Source: a virus. From it: 20,002 nt of DNA. How positions within the stretch are numbered: position 1 is the first letter of the stretch; each line of letters begins with the position of its first letter. The stretch is taken from positions 1 through 20,002 of the IMG/VR virus record IMGVR_UViG_3300021368_000334. One strand, 5' to 3'. The position numbers were made by a program, and so were the translations under genes. Positions 6,992-15,015 of this stretch are shown here, piece after piece. The notes beneath the pieces are model-generated. The model had not been told where the DNA came from and did no database searches. It worked only from the letters and a program-made list of their open reading frames with translations.

Positions 6992-9644
6992 CTTTTTTAC
7001 TTTCGTACTTTATTTTTGCCATTGTTTTTAAATTATTTACAATAATGTCGTTTACTATTATATCATTCTCTTTTGCCCAATCGCGTATATCATCGTTTGT
7101 TAATACATCTACAATATTTTTTATAGAAAAATCATTTTGCAATTCTTTTAAAACTTGCGTAGTGTAACGAGCTTCTTTTTTCTCGTAACTTTTTTTATCG
7201 TATGATGGCAATTGCGCTAACTCATACTCACTTAAAAGAAAATTTCCATTTAATTTTTTAGTAGATTTAGCTACTTGTGAGGTGTCGCTATCATTTGTAA
7301 CTTTAGTATCTTTTTGATTTACAAACTTTTCTGTTTCTTCCGCCACACCTTTTGCAGTAAAACCAACTACACCTACTTCTTCAGAAAGTTCTTGTTCTTT
7401 TTGTGCTTCAATTAAATCTTCTATTGTAAATCGTATATCAACATTGTCAGTATCAGTCATAATGCCAAAATCAGTAGCGCCATATTCTCCACGTGTAATT
7501 GTGTACAGTATTCGACCGTTTTCACGGCCTATCGCAGTAAAAGTATAGCTTTCATCGTTTTTAATTGCATTAAACAATTCTTCATCTATCAATCGTGTTT
7601 CATCCGACACTCTTGAGTTTTGTGTAATTGAACTAAAATTGTCTAATGTAATATTTTCTAATGCGTCTAAAACTGTTTCTTTATTTACATTAACAGGTAA
7701 TATTGTTGTACCAACTTGACCACCGCTGCCACGTAAATTTACAATTCCAATGCTTTCTACATTGTCACCACTTTTTGTATTAGCACCAGCTGCAATATTA
7801 ACTGCTTTTTGCCATAAATCAGCTTGATAAGATCTATCACCTGTTCTTGATATAAATTCAGCGTAATAAGCTAACGCTACTGTTTTAACATTCTTTTTTA
7901 ATTGAGCGTTTAGTTTGCCCGGCAACATTTCATAAGCACTACCAATAATGTCAAACATTTCTTCTTCTGCAATTGCCATATCAACGCCCTGTATAGGCGA
8001 TCCGTTAGCTTCTATTTCTTCTAATCCTTTAAAAACAATTTCCGCTTCTGGAACTAAACCGTCTGACATTAAGCCAGCTAAGTGACTTAATAAAGGAGCA
8101 TCATCACTTACTTGAGTAAATAAATGTTGTGCATCATTACCTAAAGCTTGTTGAACACTCATTATAGCATTAAACTTTGTTGGAAAATCCATATTGTCTA
8201 ATATGTTGCTAAATTGAATTACTTCACTTTCATCTAAAATTTTTGGTTGCAGACCGCGTTGTGTACGATTATATAACGCATCTACTTCTCTGTAGAGGCT
8301 ATTTCTTAGCTTTAAACCGTCCATTACATTTTTAACAGATTGCTCACTAGAAAAATCAAAGTTAATTCTTTTAAACTTACCAGCTAATAATCCGTTTTGC
8401 TGCGCAACTTGATACGGCGTATCGTCAATTCTCTTTTGAAACTTTGTTTGATAATCTTCTAAAAAACTAATTACATTACGCTGACGTTCAGTTTCGGTTC
8501 CTTCTGCGCGCAAATCGTTTATATACTTTGTAATTTGGTTTGGGTTCATTTGCCGTACTTCATTACGTGCGGCAGTAATAGCTACTAAATTTTCATACCC
8601 ATCAGTTATTACTTTTGCTTCATCTGGCGGTAATATTTCAATAGCTAGTTTTACTTTTTCTTCAATAGTATTAAAAGTAGGCAATGAAACATCAAACCCG
8701 TCAGTAATTACTTTCTTTGCTTCTTTAATCTCATCCTCTGCACTTTTAGCAAAAACTTCTTGAGTTTTAAGTAAATTTTCTTCTTCTATTGTTTTGCCAT
8801 CAATTGCTTGTCGCGTAGATCCTACTGAGTTTAAAATCTTTGCCCGATCTTCTGGGCGCAATCTTTTTAGTAACTCGACTTCTATTAGGCCATCACCACC
8901 AGCATCAATAAGTTCTTGCAAATCATCATCACGCAGCGCTTTATGTATTGCAGAAAACTTTGTTAATGGCTTGCCACTTTGGTCTACAAGTTTTTGTAAC
9001 CGTCTATACGCAACATTATTAAGTAAAGCATACTCTTGTTCTTTTAAAGCAGTTGGATTAAAATTTAATACAGTTGATAGTTTGTTGCTTTCCGCAGCTG
9101 CTTCTTGAAATTGCAAATCAAGATACGCTATTGTTTCAGCAGCAACAGCTTGATCTTCTTTGTCTTCTAAATATTGCCTATGAGTAGCTTGCGTATCTGC
9201 TTCTATTTTCTGGTCAATAACAGTTCGCAATCTAAACCGTTGTTGTAACTCTTGCCTAGAAAACGTTTCATCAAATCTTTGCAATGCAGCGCGGTCAGTG
9301 CCAACGCTATCACGCATTTTTGTACGTATGCCCTCAACAGTTTTATCCCACTCAGGATCATTTCCATCTAAAACGCCCCAAGGTTTTTCTGACTTACTAA
9401 GCCTGTTGTACTCTTCTGCTAACTGTTCTTGCGTACCAAGTAACGCATTGCTTAATTGTGCCTCACGCGCCATTTTATAACGCATTTGCGCAAATTCACC
9501 TACTTGATTTACGACTTCTCCAAACACGTTTCCTTTAGCTAGTGCTTGCTGCACATATGGTTCTGCCCTCATACGCGCAGTCATAGAGCGACCCGGCGCT
9601 TGAGTAGCAATCGAACCTCGCGCTTGATACCTTGGTATTTTCAT
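6984..9644 (-). CDS. Internal virion protein, T7 gp15-position (886 aa)
   Basis: ATG at 9644 follows AAGGTG by about six bases. The product is long, mostly helical and charged, with no signal peptide. The N-terminus (KIPRYQARGSIATQAPGRSM) is basic, and residues about 85-140 read like other podovirus internal proteins (PWGVLDGNDPEWDKTVEGIR). Glu/Lys/Gln-rich helical stretches fill the middle, and the C-terminus is Lys/Asp-rich with a short internal duplication (NDIIVNDIIV). In T7, gp15 of 747 residues forms part of the ejected core and the channel through the periplasm. I assign this gene by size, helical character and its place directly after the gp14-like gene, not by a firm sequence match. 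It overlaps the next gene by eight bases, which suggests coupled translation. Confidence 0.75.
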   Translation of the reverse strand: MKIPRYQARGSIATQAPGRSMTARMRAEPYVQQALAKGNVFGEVVNQVGEFAQMRYKMAREAQLSNALLGTQEQLAEEYNRLSKSEKPWGVLDGNDPEWDKTVEGIRTKMRDSVGTDRAALQRFDETFSRQELQQRFRLRTVIDQKIEADTQATHRQYLEDKEDQAVAAETIAYLDLQFQEAAAESNKLSTVLNFNPTALKEQEYALLNNVAYRRLQKLVDQSGKPLTKFSAIHKALRDDDLQELIDAGGDGLIEVELLKRLRPEDRAKILNSVGSTRQAIDGKTIEEENLLKTQEVFAKSAEDEIKEAKKVITDGFDVSLPTFNTIEEKVKLAIEILPPDEAKVITDGYENLVAITAARNEVRQMNPNQITKYINDLRAEGTETERQRNVISFLEDYQTKFQKRIDDTPYQVAQQNGLLAGKFKRINFDFSSEQSVKNVMDGLKLRNSLYREVDALYNRTQRGLQPKILDESEVIQFSNILDNMDFPTKFNAIMSVQQALGNDAQHLFTQVSDDAPLLSHLAGLMSDGLVPEAEIVFKGLEEIEANGSPIQGVDMAIAEEEMFDIIGSAYEMLPGKLNAQLKKNVKTVALAYYAEFISRTGDRSYQADLWQKAVNIAAGANTKSGDNVESIGIVNLRGSGGQVGTTILPVNVNKETVLDALENITLDNFSSITQNSRVSDETRLIDEELFNAIKNDESYTFTAIGRENGRILYTITRGEYGATDFGIMTDTDNVDIRFTIEDLIEAQKEQELSEEVGVVGFTAKGVAEETEKFVNQKDTKVTNDSDTSQVAKSTKKLNGNFLLSEYELAQLPSYDKKSYEKKEARYTTQVLKELQNDFSIKNIVDVLTNDDIRDWAKENDIIVNDIIVNNLKTMAKIKYESKKDG

Positions 9645-9653
9645 TTTTTCACC

Positions 9654-10181
9654 TTAATCAAATAAACCAGCCGAATAGCCAGTACGAGCCGCTGACCCAA
9701 AACCAGAAATAAGACTTTGCATACCTTGTGCTCGTAACGCACCAGCTGATGCGCCACCCTCCATTCTAGTAAGATCAGCCGTAAGCTGTACATTTTCTTT
9801 TGCATCAGCAATCTGCATTTGTGTAACGCTATCATTAAATCGGTTTACAGCCATATCGTATTCAAACTCTCTTGCGTTTTGCCTAAGAACACGCATAGGC
9901 GTTCCTTGTGCAATGTCTATCCCAGCATAACCATAGTTAGCTATTACCGATCCTTGCTGTTGAGAAAACCTAAATCTATCAAGTTTTTCACGCAATAAAG
10001 CATTTGCGTTTAGTATTTTGCTTTGTTTATCAAGAAGGCCAATGTCTCGTTCAATTAAATCAGCATTAAAGTTTGCAGCTTCTTGCGCTTTTTCAGCGGC
10101 TCTATCAGCTGAATTTTTTTGAGATATGCCACCTATTATCTGTGAGCCACCCATTATAAAAGCAAAAGCATTAGCAGTCAT
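9654..10181 (-). CDS. Internal virion protein, T7 gp14-like (175 aa)
   Basis: ATG at 10181 lies one base after the stop of the acetyltransferase gene, with AAAAAGG about nine bases upstream. The first 20 residues are hydrophobic and glycine-rich (AFAFIMGGSQIIGGISQ). A long helix follows (ADRAAEKAQEAANFNADLIE, then a Leu/Lys/Arg-rich part). At about 77-95 comes SVIANYGYAGIDIAQGTPMR, a segment typical of gp14-like proteins as I recall them. The C-terminus is Gly/Ala-rich (SLISGFGSAARTGYSAGLF). T7 gp14 (196 residues) is an inner-core protein that goes into the host envelope during ejection. Size, position and the glycine-rich ends agree with that. It precedes the two larger internal protein genes as in T7. 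Confidence 0.8.
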   Translation of the reverse strand: MTANAFAFIMGGSQIIGGISQKNSADRAAEKAQEAANFNADLIERDIGLLDKQSKILNANALLREKLDRFRFSQQQGSVIANYGYAGIDIAQGTPMRVLRQNAREFEYDMAVNRFNDSVTQMQIADAKENVQLTADLTRMEGGASAGALRAQGMQSLISGFGSAARTGYSAGLFD

Positions 10182-10182
10182 T

Positions 10183-10638
10183 TTATATTAACCTTTTTGC
10201 AAAAACATTTTCTATATGCTCAAACCCAAGACGATCTAACAATTTATCAAAAGGTTTGTGTCGTTTAACGTTTATCATCAAAATAGATGCGCCGTATTCT
10301 TTTAATTTTTCTTCAGCAAATTTAATAAGCTTCCAGCCAGCAAAACCTTTTCTATGTTCTGGCGCTATATAAATTATATCATTCTGTGCAAATATGTGGT
10401 CTTGGTAGTGTAAATTAGGAGCTACCGAAACAACAAAATACCCTATCATTATACCGTCTTCTCGCGCTGTATAAATTTTTAACGCGCCTATACTTTCGTA
10501 TTTTTCATACATATCCCAATTAGGATTAAACTTTATTATATCCTTATTTAACGCTATTTCTTCGTAATGCCTTATAAGCAACGGTATAGCATCCGCTTTA
10601 GCTTGGCTTAATGTTTCTTCTGCGTATACTACCGTCAT
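10183..10638 (-). CDS. GNAT-family N-acetyltransferase-like protein
   Basis: The product has 151 residues. Its ATG overlaps the TGA of the tail tubular B gene (ATGA, 10635-10638), and no clear ribosome binding site is seen, so translation probably depends on coupling. Motif A of the GNAT fold is visible at about 88-110: IIYIAPEHRKGFAGWKLIKF, where the loop RKGFAG would hold the acetyl-CoA pyrophosphate. Before it lie strands IYTAREDGIMIGYFVVSV (55-72), and after it KEYGASILMINV and a C-terminal FDKLLDRLGFEH, both usual for the fold. The substrate is unknown. GNAT-like genes between tail tubular B and the internal proteins recur in podoviruses as I recall, so it may modify a virion or host protein, or serve as a structural relic. 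Family call good, role open. Confidence 0.85.
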   Translation of the reverse strand: MTVVYAEETLSQAKADAIPLLIRHYEEIALNKDIIKFNPNWDMYEKYESIGALKIYTAREDGIMIGYFVVSVAPNLHYQDHIFAQNDIIYIAPEHRKGFAGWKLIKFAEEKLKEYGASILMINVKRHKPFDKLLDRLGFEHIENVFAKRLI

Positions 10639-12899
10639 TTGTCAAAAGTGTTTAGCCTTGGATAAATTGCTAATACTGTCATTGGTAGCGGCTGTGTTTG
10701 ACGTACAAATATTTTTGCATCGTCATCATAGCCACCGGGAAACTCTATTTCTTTGTCACCAGTAAATAATGGTATAGCTGTATCCATATCCATAGAACTA
10801 TCTCTAAAAAATATTCTATCTAAATTATTAGCATCTGGCCCTACTTCAATACCTACTGTTTCATCTAAACGTAATGTAACCGCGTGTATTCTTTTTGGTT
10901 TACCTTGTGATGTACCGTCTACAGATCCAGCCTCTAAGCGCAATGTTTGCATTTGGCTTGTGTAACCAAACCCTATTGCCCCAGACGTAATGTCAAAATC
11001 AAACGTAACACCAGCGCTAGATACTGTTTTATCAGCGTGTGTTGCGCCATTAGCAAGTATAGAAACTGCTTCGCCTTCTAGATGCTGCAATCCTGTTATA
11101 GAACCAGTTGCGCTTCCAGAATACGACAATCCACTGTCAACAAAAAATGCTGTTGTAGAAGTGCTGCCAAAATCAAAATCTTTCATTACTTCTATATAAC
11201 GTTTTGTCTGACTGTTAATAGTACGCTTAACAATCATGTATAATTCATCTTCGCCGCTGTCTGTCGGCAAACTAATAATACTTTCTACAACAGCTTGACC
11301 GCTGCCGAAGCTACCACCAATCACATGCTTATGCCACGCAACTACTTCTTCTTCCCTTCGGTACGTTAGACCTAGCAATGTACCATCTGCACGTAATGCC
11401 CATATAAGGCTCTCAGGCTCTTGCTGATACGCAAATGCCGTAAGACCGCCCTCTGTTAGATGCTCTGCCAATATCGTAACGTCAGGAGCCGCATACCCAC
11501 CTGTATCCACCTCACCAGTATACTTAAACTCTCGTACCTTGCGACCACCACGTTGGATAAACAACGTTAAATCTGCAACTTGTACAGGCTCGTCGTTTGT
11601 ACAGCCATAGTTGCTATACTTACGAATAACTGTTGTTGTTGCGGTAACCGGGCCACCATTTGTTGTTGTTAATACGTATTCACCGCCAGATGTACCGATA
11701 ATAAGTATTCTAGTTGCTGAGAGATAGCGTATAGCGTTTACTTTGTTTGACGCAATTGTATATATTAAAGCATCGTTATCTGCGCCCGATCCTATCGTAA
11801 AGTTTTCGTAATCCGCTGATTTGCTAAAAAAAAGTGTTTGCGGATTATTATTAGTCGCTGCAAAAACAAGTCTTTGCTCAAAGAATGTACACACCGATGG
11901 ATTGTTATCGGTTCCAAATAAAGCTGGCACACTAGCAGTTATTTTTTTTACAGTTCCCCCAGAAGACCACGCTGTATAATTTGTAGTGTCAATATCGTTG
12001 CCATCTATATCTTTAAGCGTAAAAGTGTGCGTTGTTACATTTGCAACAGTAAAATATTTATCATTTAACTGCGTCATACCAGTAATGCTTTCAATCAAAA
12101 CAGCATCGCCATTTGCATAAGCGTGTGTTTCATGCACCGTTACAACGCCCGGATCAGCTTGCGTTATACCTGTAATAGTTGTCGCAGTCTGTGGTTCACC
12201 TAAATAAATAGCGTCTAATGTCCAAGCATTATGATCCGTACGCAATAATGTACGCACCTGATAGCTAGGATGCACCAAATACATAATATCGGCTGACTGA
12301 GCAAACCTTATGTTAGGTATATCCGCTGTTAGGTATGGCGTAGCTATCTCATAAATTTTATCAACGCTTACGCCGCTGTCGTATGTTGTGAAATTTGTAG
12401 TATCTATTGCAACGCCAAACAAATCAGTAAGCGTAAATGTATTAGTTGTAACGTTTGCTACTAAATAGTTTCTAGCAGTTAGCTCTGTCATAGCTGATGT
12501 GTTGTATAAATACACTTCATCGCCGTTGCTCAAACCATGACTACTACTTGTTAGAACACCGGGGCTAGCTTTTGTGATTGCACTAACTGTTTTTGCACTA
12601 CCTTCTAAAACTTGCAAACCATTACGCAATACACGCATATACTGATTTCCAAACTCTAGCACATAAGTATCAGCTGTTTTAAACTCAAACGGTATAAGTC
12701 TTGTTTGCGCAGCACTATTTTTTACTTCACCTAGATATTCCGTTCCCGGTCTACGTGTAACGCCGCCATGCGGCTGAACAATCATATTGGTAAGATCTGA
12801 TAGACCTTCTCTGTACTTTGAAATAGAAACACGGCCTTCAAGCCTTGGCGATATTTCACCAGCCGTAAAGGTACTGAGAGCCGGGGCTGATCGAGCCAT
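10635..12899 (-). CDS. Tail tubular protein B (T7 gp12-like nozzle)
   Basis: The product has 754 residues. ATG at 12899 directly follows the TAA of tail tubular A (TAAATG). The N-terminus is diagnostic: APALSTFTAGEISPRLEGR, then LTNMIVQPHGGVTRRPGTEY (36-55) and LIPFEFKTADTYVLEFG. T7 gp12 forms the lower, nozzle part of the short tail. Two related inserts of about 80 residues lie at 104-182 and 240-320 and are described separately. The mid-region FEQRLVFAATNNNPQTLFFS and IRKYSNYGCTNDEPVQVADL also fits the family. The gene ends in an ATGA overlap with the acetyltransferase gene, so the two are likely translated together. The call is very secure. Confidence 0.95.
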   Translation of the reverse strand: MARSAPALSTFTAGEISPRLEGRVSISKYREGLSDLTNMIVQPHGGVTRRPGTEYLGEVKNSAAQTRLIPFEFKTADTYVLEFGNQYMRVLRNGLQVLEGSAKTVSAITKASPGVLTSSSHGLSNGDEVYLYNTSAMTELTARNYLVANVTTNTFTLTDLFGVAIDTTNFTTYDSGVSVDKIYEIATPYLTADIPNIRFAQSADIMYLVHPSYQVRTLLRTDHNAWTLDAIYLGEPQTATTITGITQADPGVVTVHETHAYANGDAVLIESITGMTQLNDKYFTVANVTTHTFTLKDIDGNDIDTTNYTAWSSGGTVKKITASVPALFGTDNNPSVCTFFEQRLVFAATNNNPQTLFFSKSADYENFTIGSGADNDALIYTIASNKVNAIRYLSATRILIIGTSGGEYVLTTTNGGPVTATTTVIRKYSNYGCTNDEPVQVADLTLFIQRGGRKVREFKYTGEVDTGGYAAPDVTILAEHLTEGGLTAFAYQQEPESLIWALRADGTLLGLTYRREEEVVAWHKHVIGGSFGSGQAVVESIISLPTDSGEDELYMIVKRTINSQTKRYIEVMKDFDFGSTSTTAFFVDSGLSYSGSATGSITGLQHLEGEAVSILANGATHADKTVSSAGVTFDFDITSGAIGFGYTSQMQTLRLEAGSVDGTSQGKPKRIHAVTLRLDETVGIEVGPDANNLDRIFFRDSSMDMDTAIPLFTGDKEIEFPGGYDDDAKIFVRQTQPLPMTVLAIYPRLNTFDK
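11940..12182 (-). repeat. Second Ig-like insert domain in tail tubular B
   Basis: This part encodes residues 240-320. It shares with the first insert the pattern ANGD, TGMTQLN, VANVTTHTFTLKD and IDTTNYT, ending in GGTVKKI. Such beta-sandwich inserts of the tubular protein family may decorate the outer face of the nozzle. That location is inference. Confidence 0.75.
12354..12590 (-). repeat. First Ig-like insert domain in tail tubular B
   Basis: This part encodes residues 104-182: PGVLTSSSHGLSNGDEVYLY, then VANVTTNTFTLTD and IDTTNFTTYDSG. It aligns with the second insert along its whole length, so the pair is an intragenic duplication whose copies have since diverged strongly. Confidence 0.75.
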
Positions 12900-13505
12900 T
12901 TAGAACCTCGCCTCAATGAAATCATTAGCTTCAAGTTTTTGTGGCGCTCCTTCTGTGCCATCAACAAATCTAGCTTCTTTAAGCTTTTCTTCATACAAAG
13001 ATGCAGTAACTTGCACCATTGTAGTCGAGCCAGTAACTGAATACGCTATTTCCATAGCCAACCTTGCAGCTAAAGCTTCAATTAAATTAGCATCATACTG
13101 TTGTGGATCTGTTACTCTAGAAACATATTTTATTTTAGCAATAGCTTCATCTGTTAGTAATTTACGACCCTCAATCACAAACACCGGGCCACCTGTATTA
13201 CTAAACATATTATCCTGCGGATAAGATAAAGTTCCGTTGCTAAATTCAATTACACGTAAACAATATGGATCTGTAGGTAGAGTATATTGATACGCATATC
13301 CAAAATCAGGCGTATCACTTTCTCTTGCAAGTTCAGTTCTTTGTATCAAACAATTCCAAGGGTGCGCCCTAAATACTGTATCTCTTACGGACTCGTACCT
13401 TTGATTGATTATACGCGCTGGCTTACTGTTTTCATCAAGCGCGGTAATATTTGTAGCGCCTAATGTATTAAGCGCAAAATTTGCAATATCAACTGTACTA
13501 GCCAT
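12900..13505 (-). CDS. Tail tubular protein A (T7 gp11-like adaptor)
   Basis: The product has 201 residues; T7 gp11 has 196. The N-terminus (VDIANFALNTLGATNITAL) and the segment INQRYESVRDTVFRAHPWNC at about 34-53 are the family hallmarks. A central YTLPTDPYCLRVIEF and a helical C-terminal part (IEALAARLAMEIAYSVTGS) complete it. The protein forms the adaptor ring between the portal and the nozzle. GGAGA lies about six bases before the ATG at 13505, just after the terminator, so this gene begins a separate tail part of the transcript. Its TAA abuts the ATG of tail tubular B. Confidence 0.95.
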   Translation of the reverse strand: MASTVDIANFALNTLGATNITALDENSKPARIINQRYESVRDTVFRAHPWNCLIQRTELARESDTPDFGYAYQYTLPTDPYCLRVIEFSNGTLSYPQDNMFSNTGGPVFVIEGRKLLTDEAIAKIKYVSRVTDPQQYDANLIEALAARLAMEIAYSVTGSTTMVQVTASLYEEKLKEARFVDGTEGAPQKLEANDFIEARF

Positions 13506-13518
13506 TTAAATTCTCCAT

Positions 13519-13544
13519 AAAAAGAGGGGGCGCAAAAGCGCCCC
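13519..13544 (-). terminator. Rho-independent terminator between head and tail genes
   Basis: On the minus strand GGGGCGC pairs perfectly with GCGCCCC around a TTTT loop (stem arms at plus-strand 13538-13544 and 13527-13533). It is followed by CTCTTTTT. It lies seven bases after the stop of the decoration gene. As no promoter is obvious between it and tail tubular A, it probably lets part of the polymerases through. Confidence 0.85.
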
Positions 13545-13550
13545 ACTCAA

Positions 13551-14012
13551 TTAGTCAACTACATACTTGATGGTTAGCTCTACAGTACCAGTTCCGGCAG
13601 CGCCGCCCATAGTAACCGTAATCGCAACGCCATCTTCATTAGTATTTGTCTCTGTGCCTGAGCCTAGAGCCAAAGTAGCAAGAATGTCTACCTTCTGTGC
13701 AGATGTAGACGCAGCAGCAGCTTTATATGCAGCAGCAGATGCAGATACGGCAGAACCGTCAGCGTCTGTGTGTGCAGCATAACCAACTGACAAAGTTGTA
13801 GATGAACCCATTGCATCATGTGCAAGTGATCCTTCTAGCAATCTTGCGCCATCTGGAAGAATAAACATTTCAATAACGTCACCAGACGCTAATGAAGATG
13901 CTTCGTATGTGCCATGAGCAACGCGGATACGTCCACCTAGCTCATTTGCTTTGTTCATCACGGCTGGAGTAGCGCGTGAATTAGTTCGCTGTGTCGAATA
14001 AACAGTAGCCAT
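13551..14012 (-). CDS. Putative head decoration / minor capsid protein
   Basis: The product has 153 residues. It lies directly after the major capsid gene with its own ribosome binding site (GGAG about eight bases before ATG 14012), and the head-tail terminator follows it. The sequence is Ala/Ser/Thr/Gly-rich and probably all-beta: residues about 43-78 GDVIEMFILPDGARLLEGSL then AMGSSTTLSVGY, ending in TVELTIKYVVD. An Ala/Ser stretch near 86-105 could be a flexible loop. I recall similar unnamed proteins following capsid genes in podoviruses. The shape, place and likely high expression suggest a capsid-surface protein. That role is inference. Confidence 0.7.
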   Translation of the reverse strand: MATVYSTQRTNSRATPAVMNKANELGGRIRVAHGTYEASSLASGDVIEMFILPDGARLLEGSLAHDAMGSSTTLSVGYAAHTDADGSAVSASAAAYKAAAASTSAQKVDILATLALGSGTETNTNEDGVAITVTMGGAAGTGTVELTIKYVVD

Positions 14013-14024
14013 TTTTCAGTCTCC

Positions 14025-14885
14025 TTATTCGTTACAAGCTATTTCTACTACTTTTTCTTCTTCCATGCGAGTAGCACCGACAGATTGGCAGTAGTAGACT
14101 TGGGTTGCATATGACTTGTCAGCACGTTCATCAATGCGCGCTGATGGCTCTTTACCAACAGCTAGTTTGATGCCATCTGAAGCAAACGCAATAACCTGAC
14201 GGTCACTGTTACTATCAGTGTTCAAACGATTTGACACGATAAAGTTAAAGCCAACAAATGTGTTTAGCTCACCTTGTGCCAACGCTTTGACTGTGTTGAA
14301 GTCGGATGAAGTTACTGTTGTGTTGTTTAACAAATCAGAAATTTGTTTTGGTGACACAACAATATGCCGTGTGATTGACGGATCAACAGAGTTTGCGTCT
14401 AAGATCTCTTTAGCGCTTAGAAGCTTTGCTATTGTCAATCCAGCAGATCCATGAGCAATTTTCTGGCCTGATGGAAGCGCTGTAGAAGTAGCACCCTCTT
14501 TACCAGTGTTTGCAGTGCCAAGAGCCGCTGTAATGATAACATCATCCATAGCACGGCCCATAGCAGCAGCAGCTGCACGGCTGTAGGTTGAAGTCGGATC
14601 AGCAAGTAAGCGCACTTTGTCTTGATCATCAATCAAGTCAGCGTACTCATAATCTGACATTGTTACCATACGTCTGCTATGTGGTGTGTCCACCAATGGC
14701 GTATCCGCATGGCGCGAAGTGCGTAGAACAGCTGACGCTGCACCTACTTGGTCAAAGAAAGCTTTCTCGCCATTCACGCTTTCTACATCTACTGCATCAC
14801 GCAGCAACGAACCCATTTGCTGTGATAGCATTTGGATGTTTGCAGAAAACTGATTGACAAAAGCTGTAGTTATTTGAGTAGACAT
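14025..14885 (-). CDS. Major capsid protein
   Basis: The product has 286 residues, a typical size for the short capsid proteins of this podovirus group. Recognisable stretches are the N-terminal helix TTAFVNQFSANIQMLSQQMG, VNGEKAFFDQVGAA (39-52), the P-domain-like DYEYADLIDDQDKVRLLADP, IVVSPKQISDLLNN and IVSNRLNTD, and a C-terminal strand ATQVYYCQSVGATRMEEEKV. These fit HK97-fold phage capsid proteins, which form the icosahedral shell. It follows the scaffold gene after a structured spacer and has the strongest ribosome binding site of the window (AAAGGAGAG), in line with the most abundant virion protein. The gene looks clearly less AT-rich than the internal protein genes. The call rests on family resemblance plus context. 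Confidence 0.92.
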   Translation of the reverse strand: MSTQITTAFVNQFSANIQMLSQQMGSLLRDAVDVESVNGEKAFFDQVGAASAVLRTSRHADTPLVDTPHSRRMVTMSDYEYADLIDDQDKVRLLADPTSTYSRAAAAAMGRAMDDVIITAALGTANTGKEGATSTALPSGQKIAHGSAGLTIAKLLSAKEILDANSVDPSITRHIVVSPKQISDLLNNTTVTSSDFNTVKALAQGELNTFVGFNFIVSNRLNTDSNSDRQVIAFASDGIKLAVGKEPSARIDERADKSYATQVYYCQSVGATRMEEEKVVEIACNE

Positions 14886-14904
14886 ACTGTCTCTCCTTTA
14901 CAGT
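14886..14904 (-). promoter_or_regulatory. Capsid ribosome binding site displayed in a hairpin loop
   Basis: Immediately before the capsid ATG (14885) the minus strand reads ACTGT, AAAGGAGAG, ACAGT. The two five-base arms are perfectly complementary, so the full Shine-Dalgarno sequence would sit in a nine-base loop. This is the best ribosome binding site of the cluster, and such exposure may raise or control capsid translation. Confidence 0.6.
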
Positions 14905-15015
14905 TTCGATTAAAGTTTGCTGCGCTTGGTTATCCCTTATGGGGCCGTGCTACTGCTTTGGGCAGCTACTCCGCTTGTCTCACAAGCTTGACGTTGTGGG
15001 CCTTTCGGTTATCCA
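14905..15015 (-). promoter_or_regulatory. Structured, GC-rich spacer between scaffold and capsid genes
   Basis: This is the largest non-coding stretch of the window. Minus-strand hairpins visible by eye: GTGG/CCAC enclosing CC-GAAA-GG (overlapping the end of the scaffold gene), GCTTGT-GAG-ACAAGC (six pairs), CTGC-CCAAA-GCAG, and CCC-CATAA-GGG. The octamer GGATAACC occurs twice, at plus-strand 14928-14935 and 15007-15014. There is no T-run after any hairpin, so it is not a standard terminator, and I see no known promoter consensus and no tRNA. It could be a leader RNA element, a processing site, or the site of a promoter for the capsid gene. Confidence 0.5.

Noticed and set aside
14435-14632. 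Small Leu-rich frame inside the capsid gene, and similar plus-strand frames over other genes
   Set aside because: They are shadows of strong coding frames, with no ribosome binding site or recognisable product.
14886-15015. tRNA gene or standard terminator in the spacer before the capsid gene
   Set aside because: No T-loop consensus or acceptor pairing was seen, and no T-run follows the hairpins.
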